Below, one piece after another: positions 21,647-33,600 of a DNA stretch of 64,000 nucleotides. This DNA is from Chimonanthus salicifolius (Eukaryota > Streptophyta > Magnoliopsida > Laurales > Calycanthaceae). The translations under genes were made by a program, and so were the position numbers. The stretch lies in assembly GCA_013350335.1 (NCBI GenBank), contig CM023536.1, positions 45,826,314-45,890,313 on the forward strand, in the 5' to 3' direction. Below the pieces are notes generated by a model. The model did not search any database and had not been told where the DNA came from. It saw only the letters and a program-made list of their open reading frames with translations. How positions within the stretch are numbered: position 1 is the first letter of the stretch; every line of letters starts with the position of its first letter.

Positions 21647-23217
21647 CTTTTAAGCAATTATATTTCACCTTTACTACAGTCTAAGAATCCAGTGCCCCAG
21701 TTATGCATCGACAATCCAACTCGTGTGCAGCGATAGAGACAGTCCATTGACATCGAAGACCATTTTGTAAGAATCATTTTAATTTGGTTCATACATCTGT
21801 GAATTGTTACCCCATTTTTATACAGATATCCATCTAACAAGCCCAAAAGGAAATTGGATAGGGATTCTATCCTATGAAGAGGAAGAAGAGGATGAGATGA
21901 GATGATTAGGGATTGCTTCTTTACATTCTTTTGAATCCATGGTTAGGCTCATTGAATGGGTGTCTTTGATTGATGAATGGACCACTTCTGTTAAAAATCT
22001 GAACCATAGATTTTGTTGGCCATGGGTGGGATGATTCATATCATTTGATTGGAATTATTTGCACAATATGATATGGATTTTCTAAATTCCAAAATACTGT
22101 TGCATTTAGCCAAGCAAGAGGTGGGACTTCATCTGAAATGCTAAAGATCAATGCAGTCCATTCACCATTTATGCCCGGTGTACTTTTATAAATATCTCAT
22201 AGTTGCAACCTCATCTTTCTCCAACATGCAGACTGAGTTGAGCTTTTATTCAATTCAAGCCCTAGCATAATTTCTAAAAACTGAGCCCATGTCGAGCCTG
22301 ATCATACCCGAAAGCAAGCATGATGGTAAGTATGAAGGTCTTTCTGTAACTTGGGTGTAGGTAGACTCACACGAGAAATTCTAAATTTAGGAGATAAGAG
22401 AATTTTATCATCTTTTAAATCATTTATTCCATCAATTTGAGATTGCCATCATATTTAGAGATTAAGAGAAAATTCATCCAGATTAAAATCTTGCTATGTG
22501 GTTATTGTAGATGATAGGGAGATTGGTCTTTGCTTGGGTGGAAAGGGTTTGTGGGCATTTCTAATTTAATACCCAGACTCTAGAGATAGAAATATCTTTT
22601 AATTTTTTTATTATTGTTGTTAAAATTTTACGATAAACGATTTGTATCTTATAAGAAATACAATATGATAAGAGGAGAGATTCGTATCTTTTAATAATCT
22701 TACGATTCTTAAAAGTAACAAAATTATAGAGTTATTAGGGATGTGAAAGTATGAAATCTTTTGTTTTGATGGTTTTTAAGGTTTAAGTTGTTGGGTAGTT
22801 AAAGTCATTTTGAATTTTTTGAAGTTTTTTAGTTTATTATTGACTTTCCACCGTTTATTTAGATTACATACTGATCTTATACTTTTTGGAGTTGGAGCAT
22901 TGAAATTTGATCTCCAATGAATTAATTATATATATATATATATATTCACTTAATATTAAAAGAAATTTGAAAAATTATTCATATTATTGCCATTTATATA
23001 TATTTTACATAATTTTATATATTAAATATTTTAGAGAAAAATACTTATTAATCATACGATTCTACAGTTTACAATATACAATTTACAGTTCAAGATGTAT
23101 AGCAATTTTATAATATAATTTGATTTTTACATCATTATTTTTTATGTTCTACAAATTTCTTACTATTATACTGTTGAAATCTCTCGAAGTTGAGAGTTGT
23201 CAAACACTCAGCGTTCA
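21647..23217. other. Intergenic DNA downstream of the 217-residue gene
   Basis: Probably contains the 3' untranslated region at its left end. From 22560 on it is very AT-rich, with an AT dinucleotide run at about 22927-22945. No gene seen. Confidence 0.45.
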
Positions 23218-23225
23218 TTTTGCAT

Positions 23226-23543
23226 AGGACTGCAACTCGACCCGAGTTAATATATATGGAACCCGACTCGATCCGACTCGACTTCTCAACTTGAAATTCA
23301 TAATCCAACCCGAATTCTAATTCAACTTCTGACTCAATCCACATTCTGAACTTATTTTAGTTTAATTTTAGTCGTGTCGGGTTAATTTGTAAAATTTTCA
23401 ATATAATTCGACTCGAATTTTATACAGATTTTTATTTTCTCAACTCGACTCGATTTGCTGATCTAAAATTCTCGACTTGACCTGCTTAATTTTTCAAGTC
23501 AAGTCATGCAGGTCAGGCCAAATTCGACCCGAATTGCAGTCCT
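23226..23543. mobile_element. hAT-like MITE, 318 bp
   Basis: The ends are inverted: AGGACTGCAACTCG at the left, and CGAATTGCAGTCCT at the right. Flanks TTTTGCAT (23218-23225) and ATTTGGAT (23544-23551) agree at 6 of 8 positions, as expected for an aged 8-bp hAT duplication. The interior is full of CGACTCGA/CCGACTCG words. No coding capacity. Confidence 0.7.
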
Positions 23544-23551
23544 ATTTGGAT

Positions 23552-25384
23552 TTAGACCGCATTTATGAGTGATATTTTGGTGTAAGTGATTATGTAACAC
23601 GTGGAAAAAGAGTAAGGGTGGTCCTCCTAAAGAGAAGGTCCCGCTTGCATTAATCAGTGCTTAGCTGGTTCGTTCAAGCATTAAATAAAACTCCTTGTGT
23701 AAAAGTTCTAAATCTAGTCTTTAATGCTATGGTTGACTTTGATAGTAATGGTGGCAGTAGATGTCTCTGGTTATGGCAGACGAAGCCAAGTGAGAGAAGC
23801 AATCAGGCTTCAATCTTCTCCACTTTAACTCCTCTCCTCTCTCCTTTATCATACTCTCTCCAACTCAAAATTCTGTCCGATATTATATTCTCCATTTCAA
23901 AAGGCTTGTTCAAATCACTTTTTCATATGATGAGTAGATGATCATCTTTTATAAACTTTGAGTTATCCAATATGGTGTTTTATAATTATTTTCATTTTTA
24001 TTTCTCATTATTTTAAATCATGTATTACTGTATAATAAAGAAAATATTATTCAATAGAAATTACACAACGAGATATTGTCTAGTCTTTTTTTTTTCTTTT
24101 ATCAAGTTTCTATTGACTCAAATAATCTATTAATAGGTTTTTGGTAGGTTCCACGAGAAAATGATCTTTAAAAGTTAAAAAATAAAAAATTCTAAAATAA
24201 GATAAAATATTTTGAGACGGAAAGAATATGATTATTATGCTGTCATTTGCTTAATAAAAGCAACATCCTTTGTTTCCTCGCTCAAATCACCACAAACCCC
24301 TTGATTGGGCATTTTCCTGGAATTTCATTTTCTTGGTACGTCATTTTCCTTCTATTTTCATTAATTTTTATTTCCTTGTCATTTTCATTTCCTCATGGGC
24401 TTTTCTTCTACAAGCTTGCACATATTTAAGATCACAAAGTATTTTCTATAGTCGATTTATAATGACAATTTGTTGTGTCTACTCCAAATTGATGAGTAAA
24501 TAAGTTTTACAATGATGATGTAATGATGATGATGAAAAAATTGATTTAGCCAAGAAAATTAATTTCTCCCTTCATCCTTGAAGACATTATTTATTAGTTA
24601 TTATTTATTTTTTAAAATACATTCTTCATTATTTGTTTCAATTATTTGAACTTTTGATTTATTGGGATGTTTTGTAGTCATTTATTTCATCGACTATGCC
24701 ACCCAATTCCTTGTCTCCACTCTAACTTTAACCCTTGGTACACTCTTACTGAATGGTGGGTCCTATGATTTTCATTAGTACGAGAGGCAAAGGGACAAAT
24801 TAGATGACCTATGGATGATCAAATTAGGGTGTTGATTGGGAAATTCTTCAGTAAATGATACACATCCTCACTTTAAAAATAAGTAATTAAATAAATGAAA
24901 TACTCTAATATGCTGTTTGCATTTTTTTTTATTCAAAATAAATTATCTATGCAGAAAAATTATATTTAGGTGCCTTTGTTGTTTGTATAAAGAATATTGT
25001 TTCTATAAAAAAATTATTTAAGTGCTGCGTGGGTGAGTGTGGAAAATCTCTTATTTCCTTGTTAAAATTTTAATTTTCTCTCTTCTGAAAAATTCATTCT
25101 TTAGGAAAAAAAAGAGAAGAAAAAATCATTATTTTGTACTCTCAGCAACGAGCTCCTATTCTACGCAAGAAAAGAGAACGAATCTTATTTTTTTCATCAG
25201 TTTTTTTATCACCTAAGTTGTTAATCCAAATTTAAATGAGCTGCATACGTGACAATAATATTGATCTTTATAGTTTTGGCCTCTTACTATGTCTATGATT
25301 TCTAGAGTCTACCAATTCCTCTTTTGATTTGTTGATCTACCGTAGCCACTACTCCGTCTCAATAAGATGTTTTCACTGGCTTCC
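23552..25384. other. AT-rich intergenic DNA
   Basis: No gene supported. GACGGAAAGAATA at about 24217 looks like one end of a Stowaway-type MITE without a clear partner. Short reading frames at 23657-23941 and 24247-24503 lack any recognisable motif. Confidence 0.4.
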
Positions 25385-25800
25385 TGAAGAACTCAATCTA
25401 GAGCAAAGCCACTGATCACCTCATCAACCCTGAGAGTTTCATTTCCAACTAAAATTGTGGTCACCAATATATCAAAAGAATGCAGAAGAGAAGCCATTAG
25501 AAGAAGAGTCTTGTCCATCTCTTCTCCTTTCACCTCAACACTAGACAATTGAGTAATGATCTTATTGAACACATTGAGATGATTCAAAATATTTGTTTCT
25601 TCATCCATCAGCAGTTGGTATAATTGTTTTTTTTTTCAGAAACAACTTATTAGTGAGCGATTTAGACATTTATAAACTTTCCAACCTCTACTAAAGATTT
25701 TCATTTAAAATATTATACTTTACCTTAGGTGCGAGGAACAAATCCAGATGGTGCTCACTGCCTTCATCTCAAGTTCCTTCTAAGCATCATCAGTTATGTC
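25385..25800 (-). pseudogene. Ty1-copia gag fragment
   Basis: On the minus strand the reading LFLKKKQLYQLLMDEETNIL followed by HLNVFNKIITQLSSVEVKGE is the UBN2/gag block of copia elements, which relatives show as a HLNxFNxLIxQLxxxxV pattern. Upstream, ELEMKAVSTIWICSS matches the usual EKALSTIQLCL-type segment, in another frame. No LTR or pol was found beside it, so this is a fragment. Confidence 0.78.
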
Positions 25801-25817
25801 TTCCAGCTTCTTCTCAT

Positions 25818-26365
25818 TGTTGGGGTGCGAACAAGAGTAGCACATCAGTCGTGAAGGGAAAAACCAATATTATCATAATTGGACCGTCTAACGAACCGTC
25901 TTCGAGGTATTTTGGGTTCAACCGCAGTCAAAGTCAGTCGAGTAATAACATAATATAAATAATATATATAACATTAAGTAACACATCTTTTACAAATAAT
26001 ATTAATATAAATATTAAAAATAACATTCAAACTCTGAGTAATATACCAAAATCGTGAAAGATATGTGACAGAAATAGTAAGAAACCTTTATATTTTAAAT
26101 ATATCTATTTTTTAATATTAATTTTTTATTTTTTGAAAAAGAAAAAAAAAATCAAATTCTGTGAGCCGCGGTTCACGGTTTGTTGTTTCATGTGGTTTTG
26201 ACCGAAATAGTTTATTAACCTTGACCGAACCGCAGTCATGGCGGTTCCCGTCGAACTGCGGTTCGGTCTGGCTTTGAAAACATTGGGAAAAATTAAGGAC
26301 TTATACGGGATTGCATCACTCTACCTAATAGGCTACTTTTTTGGGCTGGAAGCCCAAACCTAACA
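25818..26365 (+). repeat. TRIM-like solo LTR split by a MITE
   Basis: 25818-25863 (TGTTGGGGTGCGAACAAGAG...) and 26293-26365 (...AAGCCCAAACCTAACA) join to a ~119-bp LTR. The joined LTR matches 61237-61357, and more loosely the TRIM LTRs at 44627-45275 and 35789-36115. The interruption is the MITE at 25864-26284. I see no matching 5-bp flanks for the LTR itself. Confidence 0.7.
25864..26284. mobile_element. hAT-like MITE, 421 bp, nested in a TRIM LTR
   Basis: Flanked by GGGAAAAA at 25856-25863 and 26285-26292, a perfect 8-bp duplication. The uninterrupted LTR at 61 kb shows the unoccupied site. Ends are weakly inverted (CCAATATTATCATAATTGG on the left; the right end reversed reads AATGTTTTCAAAGCCAGACC). 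Near both ends it is rich in GAACCG words, and AT-rich in the middle. Confidence 0.72.
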
Positions 26366-26560
26366 CAAGAAGCTTCCTTCATGAAGAGATGTTTTGAGTT
26401 CGATTTACGCTCAAACCCTCTGGGCCACTCCTAATGGGATTACTCCTCAACGACTTACCCAATGTGTGTAAATTGGAAAGTTTACACATGCTCGTAGGAT
26501 TAGTCTCGTCTTCAATGTAAGGTAGGGATACCCATGTTAAAAAAATTGAAAGGTAATTCT
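26366..26560 (+). repeat. Possible SINE fragment
   Basis: GAGTTCGATTTAC at about 26397 resembles a tRNA-derived B-box, and the stretch ends in an A-run near 26540. No target duplication seen; weak call. Confidence 0.3.
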
Positions 26561-27259
26561 AATAAATAAAGAGGAAGAAAGTGTTCATATATTTAAAATT
26601 TAAATTTAAATAATAAAGAAAGATATGATCGATTAAATAGTGCTTAAAAATATAATTTTTATCTTAGAATTGAAACATTCATTTTTAGAAAGATTGAAAA
26701 ATTGAAAATGAAAATGAGACAACGACCCTTTCGCACATCAAGTTGTCAAATGTGCCTCAATCCAGCTCAAGAGGATCTGGCCTGAATCCGACCGTTGACT
26801 TCATTCCACTCAGCTGTCGGTGATGTTATGTGAGAACCGCGAACGCTCTTGCCCCACACGCAAACTACAGTTCTCCAACGCCCAATAATAGGCCTGAGAA
26901 GGTCTACTCTATGAGATAGTCTTCTCCACATGGACAAAATGATTTACAGTATGGATATGCATATTAGAATAATAGTAATAGATCTTTAATATTTTTAATA
27001 TCTAAGAGATATTGTAATTATTTTTTTATCCACTTTTTATTATCAAATAAAAATATATTATTGATGTCTATACTTATCAAAAACATCCATAACATATATC
27101 AACGTAGCTTAATCATAACATTATAGACAAACCCACCTCATATCATATTCCTTATTTTGCAATAATCAGTATTTCAGTGGAATTGCATATCTTATGTGTC
27201 ATTTTTTATGATTAATATATTTAGATTTTTCGAACACTCAATTAATTATCAAGATATGT

Positions 27260-27410
27260 GCATGCGTGCATGCCTCGCTGTCAACACACATCATATAACT
27301 GTACAGAGAATGACCCTTAAAATAGAGTGAGAATCAAATTTAGAACTCGTATTTCTTAAAGTAGATTCATGACCATTATTCTAACTCCTTTGAATCATAT
27401 CTGTATCGTT
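27260..27410 (-). mobile_element. SINE copy, minus strand
   Basis: Read on the minus strand it has a B-box-like GAGTTCTAAATTTGATTC, then CACTCTATTTTAAGGGTCATT and TATATGATGTGTGTTGACAG. These line up with the SINE copies at 27912-28076 and 34277-34405. Ends not precisely defined. Confidence 0.55.
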
Positions 27411-27911
27411 TCAGGGTGAGTCTGACCCTCCAACCTTGTCACACTAGAAGGAAAAGAAAGTTTGATCAGCAACAATGTGAAGAACTATATTTTAGTGTTA
27501 GAGCTCTACATACTCATATATGAGAATAATGAATCTAAAAGGAAAGGATGTAAAAGCCGACGAGTTAAGAGTTCATGAAATAATAATATATCCCTCCAAA
27601 TCTTCCACCTTTGTAAATTTGAGCATTTGTCTTTGAAATTTTAATCAATGAACCCCTCTCAATTTTTCTTGTTGCCAGCATATTTTGTCTAGTCATATTT
27701 GTCAATCTATATTTAATCACATGACTAGCATTTATCATTCATTAAAGAATCCTCTACATAAATTAATCTATACCTTTCTTGTTACTTTCTTGAATTCATT
27801 AGGCACATGCAGTTTGGGTGACCCACCCACGTGCAGCTGAAAAAGTTATTTTGCTAATGAATGAGATTTATTTAATTTTTTTATTTAAAGTTTAATAGCA
27901 GTCTAACTATA

Positions 27912-28076
27912 AGGGATTGGTTTGTTGGTCAGGACTCATTTCAAGAAGCGAAGAGTGCTGAGTTCAAATCTCATTCCATTCCAAAGAGCTAATCATAGTA
28001 GTTTTACTCAGTGTATATAGGTAGGGAGGCATGCGTACGTCTCATTAACTAGTCGGATCACCTCAGTCTTAAAAAA
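27912..28076 (+). mobile_element. tRNA-derived SINE with a ~22-bp target duplication
   Basis: The 165-bp insert carries GAGTTCAAATCTC, a Pol III B-box-like motif, and ends in an A-run. It is flanked by near-identical copies of AGTTTAATAGCAGTCTA(A)CTATA at 27889-27911 and 28077-28098. A long duplication plus A-tail is the mark of target-primed insertion. Other copies of the family: 27260-27410, 34277-34405, and perhaps 41735-41875. Confidence 0.78.
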
Positions 28077-28223
28077 AGTTTAATAACAGTCTACTATACC
28101 CGTGGGTAATACTCACATTTGGATTCATTAAAGGATATAAGTTTGAGTGTTACAAGCGTTAGGTAGATAAGTGATTAGTTAAAAATAATTTGTTAAATTC
28201 AACTATAAGTACTGATAAATTAA

Positions 28224-28454
28224 GGGTAACGATCCTCCCACGGGTATTTTGTATAACTCGACACAAGTTTTACTATATTGCCCATTTTGCCCTTTCAACT
28301 GGCTCGCTGAACTCTTCAAATCGGCTCGCCGGATCACTGACCGGATCATTGAATTTTTTTTAAATACTTTCGTACGGCACTAGAAGGGTAAAATGAGCAA
28401 TAACATAAATCTCATGTCTAGTTAAACAAAATGCCCATAGGAAGATCGCTACCC
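28224..28454. mobile_element. MITE with ~72-bp terminal inverted repeats
   Basis: Left arm 28224-28295 and right arm 28384-28454 are inverted copies with roughly one mismatch in five. The left starts GGGTAACGATCCTCCCACGG; the right, reversed, starts GGGTAGCGATCTTCC. TAAATTAA occurs at 28216-28223 and 28455-28462 (9 bp if the next G is counted). Long inverted repeats and an 8-9 bp duplication suggest a Mutator-type element. Confidence 0.75.
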
Positions 28455-28462
28455 TAAATTAA

Positions 28463-29292
28463 GTTACAGCTTCAATAATTTTGATAAATAATGATAGTAC
28501 TTACAATTCAAAAGATTGTTAGAAATTTGATATTCTTTTAAGAGTTTTTTCAAGTATACTTTTAAATTGAAGTTTCATTAAAACGATTTATATTATACAA
28601 TAATTGTACTTAGCACAAGGTAGTTCAATTCACAATTAATTCAGAAATCAGAAGTCTCAAATTTAAGTTCTATAATCACTTGATGCTCGTGACTTGTCAG
28701 GGATACATAATAGTTGTGACATGTGAGATGTTTACATAATATTTCAATAATTTTAGAGGGTAAATACTATTTTGAGATTCAATCATTCTAAGCCTTTGTA
28801 TCATGGTCCAATCACTCTTAACTCTTAAGTTTTTGGTTAATAGCAAATATTATGGGATGAGTTTCAATCCTTTGTGGCTTTCATTTGACGGGCACAAATT
28901 GAGGAACGTGACAATTCAAAGTTGGAAAAGGTTTAATGGTGTCTGAAGGGAGTAGATGAGGTGACGTGACTATTATAAAAAACAATAGGAAAGAAATGAA
29001 ACAGTACTGTTGTTTTTTCAAATTTTCTGATGCCAAGTCTCCAGCATTTAGGCTTACATTTCTAAGAGATCAGTACCGTTGATCTCATGCAACACTATAT
29101 GGATGAGTCGTATCATGGTGAAAAGATGATTCTAGCCATTTAATTGATTTTCTTCATTGTTCTTTCGATGCATTGAAACTGAAAAATTAGTTTTTGAAAT
29201 TTTATTTTTGTTGGGTTGGGTGGATTTGAGTGTAACGTTGTCAACGGTCCAGATTCACTCTCACTTTCAGTGAAGTCCGATTCGAAAATGTA
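28463..29292. other. Intergenic DNA
   Basis: No gene or repeat recognised in this AT-rich stretch. Confidence 0.4.
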
Positions 29293-29781
29293 GGCTGCGG
29301 TTTGATGGAGGGTAAGGGGGTAAGAGGGTTGTTTGGTGATGGAAGGGTAAGAGTAAAAATTCAAATTTTTTATCTCTTCCTCTCTCTTTTTGAAAACCTT
29401 TTGGAGCAGTTTTCAGAAAACCCTTACCCCTCTTTACCCTCCTCTACCTCCTCTTTACACGTATGGAACAAAAATATTTTAAAATATTTTTTAATTGATG
29501 AATATTATTGAAGTATTATGTTTCATTAAATTTTATTTTTATTTTTTATATTATATGAAATTAATAAAAATTATTAATTCTCATAAAATTGTTAATATAT
29601 CAGGTTACCTCTATTTACAGTTACCAAACATGATTTTTTCTCTCAGGATAAGTTTTAATATTATTTCTATAATTAGTTAATTACCAAACAAGATAAAGGT
29701 AACCCTTACATGAGAGTAAACCCTGTTCAAAGGCGACCCTAGATAACTCCTGTAAAATTTGCCCCTCATCGAAACACAACC
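29293..29781. mobile_element. Possible Tourist/Harbinger-like MITE, 489 bp
   Basis: The left end GGCTGCGGTTTGATGG and the reversed right end GGTTGTGTTTCGATGAGG are imperfect inverted repeats, and the bases outside are GTA and TTA. A PIF/Harbinger element with TTA duplication is the best guess. Internal blocks such as CTCTTTTTGAAAAC also occur near 1133-1160. Confidence 0.4.
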
Positions 29782-30620
29782 TTAGTAAAAACTGAGACAG
29801 AGAGAAAGAAGAAGGGGACAGGTCGAACTCAGTTGGGAAAATCGGAGTTGAACATTTTATTTTAATTTTTTTTAAGTTGGAAATAAGTCTATAAATTCAT
29901 AAATTAATATAGTTGGATGAAGTGAGACTAAAGCTTGCTTATATACCGTATCACATTTCAATTGAAAAAAGTGAAGGCCTAAATGAGATGATTTTGTCTT
30001 AAGAGAGGGAATTACATGTTATATGATGCCTAATATTATAATAATAATAACTATCACAATAACAACAACAATAATATACAAATATTATATATTTATGTAA
30101 AAAACACAGTTGCTTAAATGGACTAAAACTCTAAATGTGCTTTCATGGGTGTTACTTAAAAGCTAGAGCTTACTCATTTATTTAAATAGTCTACCGTTAG
30201 TCACTCTACAATCTAATATTTCTTAAATTTTCTTCTTTTTATATTTTCTTAACAAATTATTTTTTATATTTAATTGAATTTCACTATGAAATAGATAGAT
30301 GAATGGATAAGAACTTTAGCAAGCCTTGTCGGTGGTGATGGACGAAATGGAAGAAGGGGTAGTTTCATGATTTGACCAAATCAGTGCCGAGTTTCACTGC
30401 CACAAATCCATGTTACGGCCGCGTGAAATGAATGCTTCTACCAAACTCTCTCAACTGTAAAAGAAGAAAAATAGTAGTCATCATGTTTTCAATTCTTTCG
30501 ATCATATCCCTTCCTTTACTTCTACTCTATATATATTTCCAACTTAGCTTTTATTTCATTCATGCACCACCCATTTTCTCACTTTTCTCTCATTTTCTAC
30601 GTCTTCTTTCTTCTTTAATC
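29782..30620. other. Upstream region of the GDSL gene
   Basis: AT-rich. The part from about 30350 probably includes promoter and 5' untranslated region. TATATATTTCC at about 30530-30540 is a TATA-like element about 90 bases before the chosen ATG. An in-frame ATG at 30432 exists but would add 63 residues that the family does not have. Confidence 0.45.
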
Positions 30621-33600
30621 ATGGCCATCGTATTTGGCCAAATGTGGGCTGTGATGGTCCTGTTCTTGGCTTCCAGTTTGCTCAATGTGACAATATCAGA
30701 TCCACAAGTCCCTTGCTACTTCATCTTCGGCGATTCATTGGTCGATAATGGCAACAACAATGCGATCGCATCGTTGGCCCGATCCAATTATCAGCCGTAT
30801 GGGATAGACTTTCCTAATGGACCCACCGGACGATTCTGCAATGGGAGAACTACAACTGATATTATAGGTGAGGTTCTTATTGTATAAATTTGACCCATGT
30901 TGATTGTATCCAATTCTATTTGAATTTCCAACTATAGACTTGGTCTCTTGGTTAGAGGGTTGCAGCAGGGTATCACCCTACTTAGTTGCACATTTGCACT
31001 GGAGTAGCTCACAAGTTAACTGGCCGAATCTCTAATCACTTAGCACTCAATTAAGCTTATATGATTATTTTTAGTCATCTTAATTCAAATTACATCTGTT
31101 TTCTTAGGACTTTGGATATCCAGTTCAAAAAACTATCCTGTTAGGTGTAGTGATTCAAGTCATTTATAAATCTCTAGATCTCCTTTTACACTTTTAATGT
31201 GAGATTCGTTCAAAGTCACCTCCAACACACCCTTGTTTGCGAGAAGTCTTGATATCAAGTACCCCTCAACATAAAAATGACAACTCTCCATTATTCTATA
31301 TTGAACGTGTGCAGGTTAGAAGGTTTACACATGCTCCAACACTTAATACTTATATTATGTGCCACCCGTAGAATATTAACTTGACTAGTAAATTCAAAAA
31401 CCCTAAACCCATGAATCTAAGTGTAGAACCTAAACAAATCATTTTGCCGCATTTCAATTTAGAGAAACTGTTGATGTAGCCGATTGTGAAATGGGATACT
31501 GGCAATTAATAATACTTTGAATTTAGTTAGCATTGATTATTAGGGTTTTTCCGATTGGATGATGGTGGACACCCATTCCTTCCTCATAAATATGAATAAA
31601 TATGACTGAGAGAGAGACACGACAGCACAACCTCCTAGTACACCCTTTCCACATTTACTGGATATCAAAGATGTCAATGATCGTGTCAAAAATAAAAATA
31701 TCTGCTGAAATTGAAAAATTTGTCTAAATCTTTTAAATAATTGACATATTTTTATCCAATGGGTCTATTGCAATGATTTTCAATAGAACATCAGCCCTAA
31801 GCAAAATCATCTTTTCCTAAGTCATCTTTTAAAGTTGCCCATATTTTTTTTTTGCTTCAAATTATCTTTCTTTTACTAAACATTTGTATTAATGTGGGGA
31901 TCAAATTTTCTCTATATTATAGGTTGCCTGAATAGATCTTTTAACCTATGAATATCATACTCAAATAAAATACATTGGTCCAATCAATCAATCATGAAAG
32001 TTATATTATTTAGGACTCTTAAATGTTACTTATTCTATCAATCAATTCATCGTACACGAAGCACACTTCTATTCCATTTAATGGACAATTAAAAATCTTA
32101 ACATATATATGAAACTCTGTGAAAAGGCTAGATCGAACCTTAGAAATCATATTTTTAAATTCTCCCAATTTTGATATTTTTTTTGCATATCTAATATTCT
32201 TAAATGAGTTTTATTTTTCCTTTAATTGCTATAGAGTAGGCAACATTTACACATCAGATTAGACACATTTTCGTCTATTGTTAATTTATCTACATGCACA
32301 TGCATACAAACTATAATTTAAATATATTATAAATTAAAATGAAATCATATTTTGGTATATATTTTTCTAATTGTTTAAATTTTTATATATATAAGTTATA
32401 GTGTAATATTTAACTTTAATATACCAACAAGATGCTATTTTTATAAAACCACATATGCAATATATTTATATATAGAGATATTTCAAATAAAATGGGTGAA
32501 ATCGTTGACTCAGTTATAGTGTTGGCCGAAGGTTTATAGATGCTCTCCGGTCTAACTCACAAGAAGGGGATGCAATTGAGTTATAGCATGGGATTTGTAA
32601 AAAAGGATTACAATGTATCAAAAGAAATTCATCACACAATTGATTTTTCACATTTTTGTATTTATTTATTTGTTGAGTTCTCTAATTACGAGATTATAAA
32701 TTGATTTATTATTTTATTTTTTTCTCTTTGAAAGACATGAAAATTCTATATATACTGGTTTTATTGATAGAGACTTCAAGCCATTTTTCTAATTTCTACT
32801 TAGTAGAGAATGTCTAACCTCGGGTTACTGGAAAATCTCCCTTCCCAAATCTCAATCCCCCCGGCAAGCAGCCATCTTCTTCTCTCCACATTGATAATTA
32901 AAAATTTATTGAGTCAAAGTTGGGTGACTGATAGTCTATTTATTAAACAGATTAAGGTGGGATCAACCCTCTCATTAACCAGGTTAATTTAAGCAACTTA
33001 AACCCTACTTTTTGAATTAAGTTTAGGTCAAGTGACTGATTACATCAGAAATCGCCTCCCTTGTCAATATGAGCTCAATTTAAGTTTTGATTTATCTTAA
33101 AACAATCCTTAGTCATCTGGTGTTTCCCTTTCTACCCACCATGGTTGGTTAATCATAAGTACCAGGGGAAGAAATCTGGGTATCGGCCGATAAATTTTTC
33201 TCCTATTATATTTCTTTACAAAAACCACTAATATCGACCGATATTATTACCCTTGATCATAACCACGTTAGAAGGAGTCATGCTATTGAATAGTAATATC
33301 ATAATAATCTTTAAAAAAATAGTAATATCATAATTAAAAAAATAGCACAAGATATGCAATATGGTTGAAAAAAAATGCAATTATAGCTGCCTTGCCTTAT
33401 GTTCTAGTGATATTTAAATAAGCAGTTGAATAAAATTGATGGAAGGTAGAGGGCTGAAATTCAAATAGAAAACATTTTTGGGCTCAAAATAATAGACTTA
33501 AGAAACCTGTCTGGGCTAAGCTTAGTGCAATAAAAGTTTATCCCCAGCTCAAAAGCCCGAATTTGAGCCCAAATCCCTAAAACCCAGAAGTCTAGTTTTA

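Noticed and set aside
30432..30620. Upstream in-frame ATG extending the GDSL protein by 63 residues
   Set aside because: The added part is unlike the family and would bury the signal peptide; ATG 30621 gives the standard N-terminus.
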